A stretch of 64,000 nt of DNA from Lentinus brumalis. Lineage: Eukaryota; Basidiomycota; Agaricomycetes; Polyporales; Polyporaceae. The stretch is taken from positions 62,001-126,000 of the forward strand of contig MARA01000048.1 of NCBI GenBank assembly GCA_001792895.1, given 5' to 3'. The translations under genes and the position numbers were made by a program. Positions 56,871-64,000 of this stretch are shown one piece after another. The notes beneath the pieces are model-generated. The model worked only from the letters and a program-made list of their open reading frames with translations. It had not been told where the DNA came from and made no database searches. Position 1 is the stretch's first letter. The number at the start of each line of letters is the position of its first letter.

Positions 56871-57540
56871 ATGTCTCGTCCCGCCGCATCACACTCCTCC
56901 TTCTCATCGGCCTCCTCTCTGTCCTCCGCAACGTCCTCGTGGTCGTCCTCCCTCTCACACTACCACGACCTCGCGCACCGGCCGGACATGACCCAGGCAA
57001 ACCAGCCCTCCAGCTTGCGTACGCCCAAGCCCGTGCCTCTGCCGGCACAGTCCAGCATCACAGCTCTGCCAAGCTTCGCCCACTCTTTGTCCGCGTTCCC
57101 GACCATGACCGTCGTCACCAACGACATGGTGCATTACGGCACTCGCGTACGGACAAAGGACGCAAGCGACAAGGTGAGCACCCGCCGCAGCATCCCATCT
57201 GCTAGCTTGGACAGGCGGTCGGGCCTGGTAGTGGTCGACGCCACAATGCTCCGAGTCGGAGTCCACGCCACCCGCTTTGTACTCAGCATGATCAGTTGCT
57301 GACCCGACGCGTGTTCCTTTGCAGCTGAACTCGGCCTTGCTTATCACAAGACAGCGGCAAGGCGCGACGGCGAAAGCAAAGGTCGGTGCTCACCCTTGGT
57401 CCAGCTGTGGCGTTGGTTTACCGACCGCGTCTCCCTCCCGCCAGCCCTCCGCAACGCAATCGCCTGCAGCGCACACGCGGTATCCCACCCCGAGGACGAC
57501 GACCCTGTCATCCTGCTCGTCCCGAAACGGTCGAAAGTGA
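56871..57540 (+). CDS. Ser-rich protein of unknown function
   Basis: Exons 56871..57173 and 57325..57540 give 174 residues, starting MSRPAASHSSFSSASS. Residues 1-45 are a Ser-rich low-complexity segment; then come MTVVTNDMVHYGTRV and LNSALLITRQRQG. After about 57390 the current frame becomes Ser/Pro/Thr-rich and unconvincing, while the next frame reads LVQLWRWFTDRVSLPPAL, with a much more protein-like pattern. A one-base deletion near the CCC at 57392 would join them. I cannot decide between the two. No family is recognised. Confidence 0.45.
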
Positions 57541-58246
57541 GTTCCCGTTCCCGCGCAGCTCGCAGCGCGCAGTGTGTGGCGCAGGCGTTGACGAGCGTAA
57601 CTCTCGCTCTTTCAGGCAAAGCGTTCGTCATGACTCTGGCAGGCGGCCGACCAGCTCGGAGCACCCTGCATCGTGCTCTGCGCACGACTCGACATCTGAC
57701 ACGCAACGTGGAACACTCACCCGCCTGCAACCATCACACCCCGTCCCTCCAAACTCTAACTTGAACATGCTTGATACCCCGCGCCTCGTTGTGGCGCGTC
57801 GACCGATCCCCGCCTCTATCATCTCCTCCCATCTTCGACTCCGGCGGACCACCGCTGCATCTTGGTTTCACACTTCGCTTTCTCCTCGGTTTCGTCATTT
57901 TGTCCATTGCATAATGTGGGTGCCGGCGCCATCCGTCGGTCGGTAGTAGGAAGAGCAGCAAATACGTAAATATTTTAGGACGGTCGATAGCACGGTTCAG
58001 GTCGTAGCTAGTGTACCAATAATGGCTAGTCAAGCAGCACACACACAGGGTATCGATAGCAGAAGCAAATTGTAGCACCAGTCAAGTTGTAACGTTATTC
58101 GTGATTCGTGAGCGTTCGTAGGCAGAGAGACGTAGGCAATTCGAGAACGATGAAAGAGAAAACAGTCGTAGTCCGAGCGTGTTGGTCCTTGCTAGTCCTG
58201 ACGACTGGCATACCGAGTAAGAGCACCCCAAAAGTCGTCGAGTCGT
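57541..58246. other. Convergent 3' flanks
   Basis: Lies between the Ser-rich gene (+) and chitin synthase (-). If the alternative frame of the Ser-rich gene is right, its 3' exons lie here. No motif otherwise. Confidence 0.4.
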
Positions 58247-61200
58247 TCATTCTCCGGCGAACAGTCGTACGAGCATGTAGGTCGACGCGCCAATAAAGCG
58301 AATCACTAGAAGACGGAGGCGGCGTTAGTACTGCCGCTTCTGGCGGGCTCAGAAGCAGAAGCAGAAGCAAGCAGCTACTCACAGGCTAAGCCGGCGACGG
58401 AGAAGAGGATGAACGCCATGTAGCCGTTCACCGTGTTGTGTGCGCCTTTGTCGGACGCTTTTCCTGTTGCAGTGCTAGAGATCCCGGGGTTAGCCGGAAA
58501 CACCGAGTGCGCCGCATGTAATGGAAACCTACACGATGATCGCTGCCAGAAGAGCCTGCATCATGACACGGTGATTTGAGTCGGCGTCGATACAGCGGAG
58601 ACGGACATCAGACAAGACTTACGTTCGACAGTGTCCACCAAAGGAGCACCTTGTGAGGAGTTGTGCGTCAGTTCCAAGTGCATCTCACCTCGAGGCGGGT
58701 ATCACAGGTACTTACACTGCAATGACGCACAGCGTCAGCAAACTCGTGTAAGCCAGATATAGTATATGTGGAACGGGGACGCACTTAGTTCTGAAGCTGC
58801 GATAGTAGTCCTCCTGCTGTGTCGCCGCATCGGGCTTAGAATCCACCTTCGGCGGCTTCGTGGACAGCATGTGGATGGCATCTTCGTACGCCGCGTTAAT
58901 GTCCGTCTCCTCGGTCGGGACGGCCACTTCCACTTCGTTCTTGTTAGGGCCGACCTTGACGACTCCTAGATCGGTCGATATCTTGTTGTCGCCCTTCGTA
59001 CCCCAGGAGACGTCGCTGCGGAACAGTGATGAGGTCAGTATGGACGCCACGCTGAAACAAGCCCTCCGAGAGGCACGCACTGGACATTTGCGAACTTATG
59101 CAAGAGCGACATTAGCATGACTCAGCGCAGATGACCGGGAGCAATCACGCACAGCATAGACGTTCAGGACGGAGATATACGAGGGCGCCATAAGAAGGTA
59201 TTGGAGGAATGACGTGATCATGTGCCATGGCTCGAACTGCATGCATGACCGACATCAGCAGTTGGACAAACAGGGGATAGTCTGAAACGCACGAAGATGA
59301 TAGAAGCCGCGACATACAACCCGAGTGTGGCCACTAATGAGATGACGATGTTCCGGAATATAGAGTTCGTGAAGAGCGAGTCGGCCGTCAGAGGTCCGTC
59401 GGTCTTCTGAATGTTCTCTATACCCTTGAATGCAAGGAAGAATGCCGCAAACTGTTGAATCATCAAGAGTTTCGCGAAACGCTGTTAGAGCTGATTGCGG
59501 CGCAGGGGAGTAAGGATGCCGTACCGTCATATACACCGTGATGAGCGCAAATCCGATGAACGCGAGAGTATAGAACCATTTTGCACCCTGCGGCCGGTTG
59601 CCGAGCGACAAGATGTAACACATGATGAGCAGACCGAGATAGAAGTACTCCAGGATGACGTTGACGATGTGAATACCGTTGCCGAGATTGAACGACTTGT
59701 CTTCAAGTGACTCGCTCAGGATGGTGAAGGAGATGAAGTAGTTGCCCTGTGCCTAGGGGTGAGAACTCTCCGCTTGAACGTGACTGAGACCCACTCACCA
59801 AAGCGAACCACGAGAAGAAGAGGTTGAAGCACTGGTAGACGAGTTCGACATGGATCCAGAACTTCCGTAGGAAGGAATGCGACGAGCGGTAGATGTAGTG
59901 GAACTTCACGGTACTGTGGATTGCCGCGAAGAACGACCCGTTCAGCCAACGACGACGCTGACTGATCAGCTCCGGAACCTGTGGGACGGTGTGTGAGCAA
60001 CTCAATGTACCCAGCAGACGGAGACCGGGACCGACCTGGTCAGGCACATCGGTGACGGCATACGCAGACTTGACGTAGTGCAAGATCCATGCACCTCCGC
60101 GTTTCGACACGAGCTCCCAGCACAAGATACGGTCCTCAGCGAGATACATGTTCGCAGTGAAGATGTCCGCCCCAGCTCCGTGCATCGACTCGCCCAGGAA
60201 GTACTTCTGCAGGGGACCCTCTCCTGTCGCATCGTTCTTGAGCGCGAAGTACCGGTACGCACTGAACGCTCCAGGCAACACAGTGATGTAACCAAAGACC
60301 GACTCCAGAGGCTTGTCCAGGATGTTCGACATCTTGTACTCGAAATTCTGCGCGGCGACGAGAGGATTGATCAGGTTCTGCCCGTACTTGCCCTTCAGCG
60401 CAACGATCTCTCCGCAGGCGCCTCCAACGTTCGAGTTGATGTCGAAGGCTTTCCACAAATGGTAGATTGACGTGGGGCCCGGCATCGTACCGACGTCCAG
60501 GAGAACACAGACCGTGGGTTCCAGGATCGGTCCGAAGGCATTGAAGAACCACCGATGCGAGTTGATCTTCTTCTGGTTCTTCTCCTTCAGGCAGAAGATA
60601 ATCTGTACCGGAACGATGCCGCGCTCCGCGCCTTCGAGCTTCATGGACGGTGTCACCGAGACTACACCGAACTGTCAACGTCATGACCGATGACAATGTA
60701 CAGAGCGGAACATACTCTGTGTCGTATACTCGTAGATATGTGCCGTCACGGGTTTACCGTTGACGACGTTCTACCGGACCATCAGCGCCCTGTCATGAGA
60801 TCCGCATGGACGGCGTACCTTCGCCACACCATCCTGGTATGCACCCATCGCTGCGATGACACTCAGCGTGCGCGAGTTGATCTTCGACCGACCGTCCGAT
60901 ACGATGCAAACCACGACCTTCTTCCATCCCTCTTTACCCCAAGTCTTGCTCCGGTCACGCTTGCAAAGGTGCGCGATGTTCTTCATGACGCCGTGCATGG
61001 TGCGGCAGAACAGCTCCTCGTCCTCGTTGTACATCGTCATCACGATGAAGAGCTCCGTCTTGCGTGGCGGGTCGTACTGCACCTGGCGCAGGGTGAAGCC
61101 CGAGTCCTTGAAGTCGTTCGGGTCGCACGTCGCTGCGGAGTAGCGCATGTGCGTGAACTCGCGCTCGTTGCGCTGCGCGCACATGCCCAGCAGCTTCGTG

Positions 61201-61966
61201 GGCACCGCAGAGTCCAGGACAAAGTTGCCATGGAACAGCTCGACCTTCTTGATCGTCTTGTATCGACGCGGGACGCGCTGAGGGATGCTGCCGAAGCGGA
61301 TGTTGTTCTCGTCGCCCTCTGCACCGTCGTACTCGCCAGGCATGTTCGGCATCGGCATCGTACTTCCCGTGTTTCCATCTCGTCGCAAGAGTGGAATATC
61401 TCCCGTGTCAAACTCCTCTGGGCCCTCATCGTGCAGCTGGAAACCGACATGCTCGCTGTATGGAGATGGCTGGGGAGCCAAAGGCTCACCCATCGGCTGG
61501 GAACCAGGGAAGTACTCTCCAGGACGCAACGGTGGCGAGCCGGGGTGCAGTACGGGGGAGCCGGGATGCAGCGGTGGAGAGCCAGGATGGATCGGGGGAG
61601 GGGAGTGCGGTTGCGGAAAATTGAGCTGATATGCAGAGTCGTGGTAGCCGGGCTGAGGAAGCGAGAAACCGCCGGGCTGCCCTTGTGGCGCACCAAAGGA
61701 GTCGAGGTGAAGAGGTTGGTATGGCTGATGTTCCTGCTCGTAGTTGGGGCTTGGAGTGGGGCGGTAGGGCTGCTGTGGGCCTGGGTAGTTCAGGTACGGG
61801 GAGTACCCGTCGTTGTAGTGGCCTTGCTGGGCTTCATCTGCCTGGAGGGAGAGTCAAGCTCGCATTAGCAAGGATATCAGAGACAAGAAGGGATGAGACT
61901 AGAAGAGGGCACGTAAGTACTTTCAATCACTTTCACAGTCAAGCCATCTCGCATGCACGATCGCAT
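58247..61966 (-). CDS. Chitin synthase (GT2, division 1), 14 or more exons including a 1-nt exon
   Basis: Exons 58247..58305, 58383..58474, 58533..58555, 58623..58649, 58716, 58785..59015, 59081..59094, 59153..59236, 59293..59451, 59525..59746, 59799..59978, 60036..60661, 60716..60770, 60819..61841 and tentatively 61931..61966. From 61841 down the exons total 2796 nt, 931 residues, all phases closed. A Pro/Tyr/Gln-rich N-terminus is followed by the GT2 core: [70 protein letters not shown]. Then come several membrane helices and [13 protein letters not shown], ending [17 protein letters not shown]. It makes chitin at the plasma membrane from UDP-GlcNAc. The first exon ([12 protein letters not shown]) is a guess. 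Exons of 14 nt and 1 nt are required. Confidence 0.92.
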
Positions 61967-63178
61967 CGAACGGCTATCTTCCTGCGAAGCCAACTCAGTG
62001 GACTTGCTGCGCGTCCGTCGCGCTAGCACTATGTGGCTTTCGGGCTATGTGCGCCGGTGCTCTTAACTGCCCCACTGACCAAGGAGGTGTAGGACCGCAA
62101 CGCAATGGTGAGACCACACCAAACGGTGATGGGCGTGTAGCACCACGGTATGGTGCATCCACCGCCCTCGAGTTCCGCCTATCTCACTTTGGGCTAACCC
62201 ACCGCACTGGGTCGTTGTCTGAGAAGAGGACTTGCGCACAACCTTCCGCCACCATGCCGGATCTTCCCCGCGAACCCGACTACCAGAGCGCGCAGAGTCT
62301 CTCCCCACATTTGATATGACTGGCAAGATGAACAAGACTCACCTCTGGATACCGCGACATGGACGTTCGTTGCAGAACTGTGGTCGAGCGCAGCGTTCTT
62401 ATGATTCACTCGTACTGCGGCCGAGGATGAAGCTGTGCGGGTCAGAGCCCCAGACTCAGACAGACAGTGCCTTCGCCACAGTGCTGCAGACTCACAACTT
62501 GTCCCAAAAACTTTCCGACTACTCAGCTGAGCTTTCCTCCTCTGCCTCCGTATGTATGATATTGCTGATCTGGGAACTGCGGTTTTGAAACTTCTGAACC
62601 AGCGAGCGAGATTGGTATAAATCGCGAGAACTCAGGAGGTACGAGCAAGCCAGAGACTACAAAGAGTCGTCGTAGTCGTGGTGGTGGTGGTGGTGGTGGT
62701 CGTCGTCGCTGTGGTCGTCACCGCAGTCGTCGCCGTAGTCGTCTTCGCCGTCGTCGCCGCTGTCGACGGGAGAGAGGAGAGGAGACAGGCGCTCAGGCAC
62801 CTGCGCGCCCAAAGGCAATTAGCCAAAAATGGTAATCAGCGTACTGAACGCCATCTCCGACTCATCGGCTAATAACGAGCAGAAGCACATCCATATACAA
62901 CCGCGAAATACACAGTATGTTTTCAAAGCTGCGTCTTCATGTTGATATATATAGGCTGGGACGAAACAAGCGTCGAAAGTGACGCACACTAGGCCAGTGG
63001 GCGCGAGAAAGCATAAATCATGGCTCACAATCTGACAATATCACCGCACAAATAGTCACAATGGATCAGTCTTAGGCACTTACTGACTATTACGATCAAA
63101 TTAAATAGGTCCGCGGTATCGCACACTGACAGAACGCGGAAGTGCTACAGGAACGCGGCCAGAAACATGAAATACATA
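61967..63178. other. Intergenic, chitin synthase promoter side
   Basis: No credible gene. Contains a trinucleotide tract at 62666-62767. A different first exon of the chitin synthase could lie in the left part. Confidence 0.4.
62666..62767. repeat. Imperfect GTC/GTG trinucleotide tract
   Basis: About 100 bp of GTCGTC, GTGGTG and GTCGCC units with a pure (GTG) core near 62679-62700. Simple repeat; open in several frames but not a convincing gene. Confidence 0.75.
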
Positions 63179-64000
63179 CTAGATAATCAGGAGCCACTCC
63201 AATAGTCTCTCAACCCTTCCCTTGGGCTCATCAGCACTGGGGTCATACGGAGGTATCTCGCCCTGGTAGAATGTCATCTGGTCAAGGGGTATCATCTCCG
63301 TCTGTTTGATCAGTTTGTAGCCGAACGTCAGCAGGAGGAAGAAGGGCTGGATACGCGTCGTGAGCTTCCCCTCGACGTACGCTCAAGTATGACATAGTTT
63401 CCAGACACTCACCAAGGGAATGTAGGCGGAGAGGAAGAGGGACACAGGATTCGACAGCTTTGGCTGCTTCTCGTCCAGGGTCGGCACCTGGCCATCGACC
63501 ATGACGTCGGCGATGCGCCATCCGTTGTGCACAAAGACAGCCCTACACGAGAGTCAATAACCTTCGAGTCCACACTAATCACTAAGCTGGCAGGGACATA
63601 CCATCCGTTTGTAAAGAGCACGATCATGCAGAGTAGAAAAGCGTACCAAGCCAACTAAAGGGATCGGAGAATTGCATAACCTGGTCAAATGTCAACACTA
63701 GAGAGACACGACGGCAGACGTACGTATGGCTGGCCCCACTGTCGGTTCTTCTTGATCGTCTCGATCTGAGCCTGCGCCGTCTTAGCTTCCTCTGAATCCT
63801 GGTCCTTGTGCTTATTCTCGTAATGCACCGTTCCTTGATGCCACCTTTCAACGGAGTCAGCCGCAGACATACAACATTGATCTGGCTACTGACCTGATAT
63901 ACGTGAAGAGCATCCCCGCCCAAGACTGCAACGACGCCACGCTCGTCACGTTGACGAGCCACTGAAACACCGTGTTCGCGCTGCCAGTTCCATAGCTCAT
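63179..64000 (-). CDS. Amino-acid permease, C-terminal part (5' end outside window)
   Basis: Exons 63179..63346, 63413..63542, 63602..63654, 63724..63844 and 63894..>64000. The visible protein starts in MSYGTGSANTVFQWL and has membrane segments VTSVASLQSWAGMLFTYI, LAWYAFLLCMIVLF and PFFLLLTFGYKL. It ends in the cytoplasmic tail YDPSADEPKGRVERLLEWLLII. WHQGTVHYENK and QPYLAWYAF are hallmarks of the fungal AAT (YAT) amino-acid/H+ symporters. The intron before LAWYAF must use the acceptor CCCTTTAG at 63655; the earlier CCAG leads to a stop. It takes up amino acids at the plasma membrane; specificity unknown. Confidence 0.9.

Noticed and set aside
60690..61868. 392-codon plus-strand frame opposite the chitin synthase
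   Set aside because: Its residues are a reverse-complement shadow of the conserved GT2 exons and carry no motif.
62666..62767. Repeat-encoded small protein (Val- or Thr-rich frame)
   Set aside because: A simple trinucleotide repeat opens several frames on both strands; no start context or flanking exons.
63640..63690. Apparent frameshift or stop in the amino-acid permease
   Set aside because: Using the acceptor at 63655 instead of the one at 63681 gives the conserved QPYLAWYAF and closes the phases.
1..64000. CRISPR arrays, rRNA, bacterial-type operons
   Set aside because: No regular spaced repeats or rRNA-like stretches were seen, and the intron-rich genes are clearly fungal.

Overview
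The window looks like nuclear DNA of a filamentous basidiomycete, most likely an Agaricomycete and probably a wood or litter decayer. The reasons are dense genes on both strands, many introns of 40-90 nt with GT..AG ends, expanded F-box/LRR-type proteins, two GH12 endoglucanases, a division 1 chitin synthase, and single-pass membrane proteins with Ser/Thr-rich stems. I see no bacterial operons, CRISPR arrays, rRNA or convincing tRNA genes. Exon models come from splice signals, reading phase and family conservation read by eye; no search or alignment program was run.

Layout. 1-4.7 kb: four tandem short-chain dehydrogenases (SDR), all on minus, the first cut by the window edge. 4.7-8.1 kb: no credible gene. 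8.1-9.3 kb: F-box-type protein (+). 9.6-18.9 kb: three tandem ThDP-dependent (acetolactate-synthase-like) enzymes (-), with a 2OG-Fe(II) oxygenase between the first two. 20.4-22.1 kb: ubiquitin-conjugating enzyme with a UBA tail, and a GNAT acetyltransferase (+). 22.5-29.0 kb: two GH12 endoglucanases on opposite strands flanking a Glo3-type ArfGAP. 29.3-30.3 kb: metallo-beta-lactamase-fold hydrolase (+). 30.5-40.6 kb: a 700-residue disordered orphan, an F-box protein, and two orphan genes that share their C-terminal architecture. 40.8-42.0 kb: another SDR. 42.5-50.6 kb: an array of single-pass membrane-protein genes (three intact, one relic fragment, and one further gene split by a 340-bp hAT-like MITE). 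50.7-53.0 kb: EB1/Bim1 microtubule plus-end protein. 54.6-56.0 kb: F-box protein. 56.9-57.5 kb: Ser-rich unknown. 58.2-62.0 kb: chitin synthase. 63.2-64.0 kb: 3' end of an amino-acid permease.

How the genes relate. The SDR and ThDP arrays are local expansions of redox and C-C bond enzymes and could serve one catabolic or secondary-metabolic route, but this is inference. GH12 and chitin synthase concern plant and fungal cell walls; UBC, ArfGAP and EB1 are housekeeping genes.

Most notable: a one-nucleotide exon and a 14-nt exon needed to read the chitin synthase; a MITE with an 8-bp target duplication whose removal restores an open frame; a conserved inverted repeat upstream of two ThDP copies; and at least six apparent single-base deletions in or beside G/C runs, including in a normally essential E2 gene, which suggests residual consensus errors rather than real pseudogenes.
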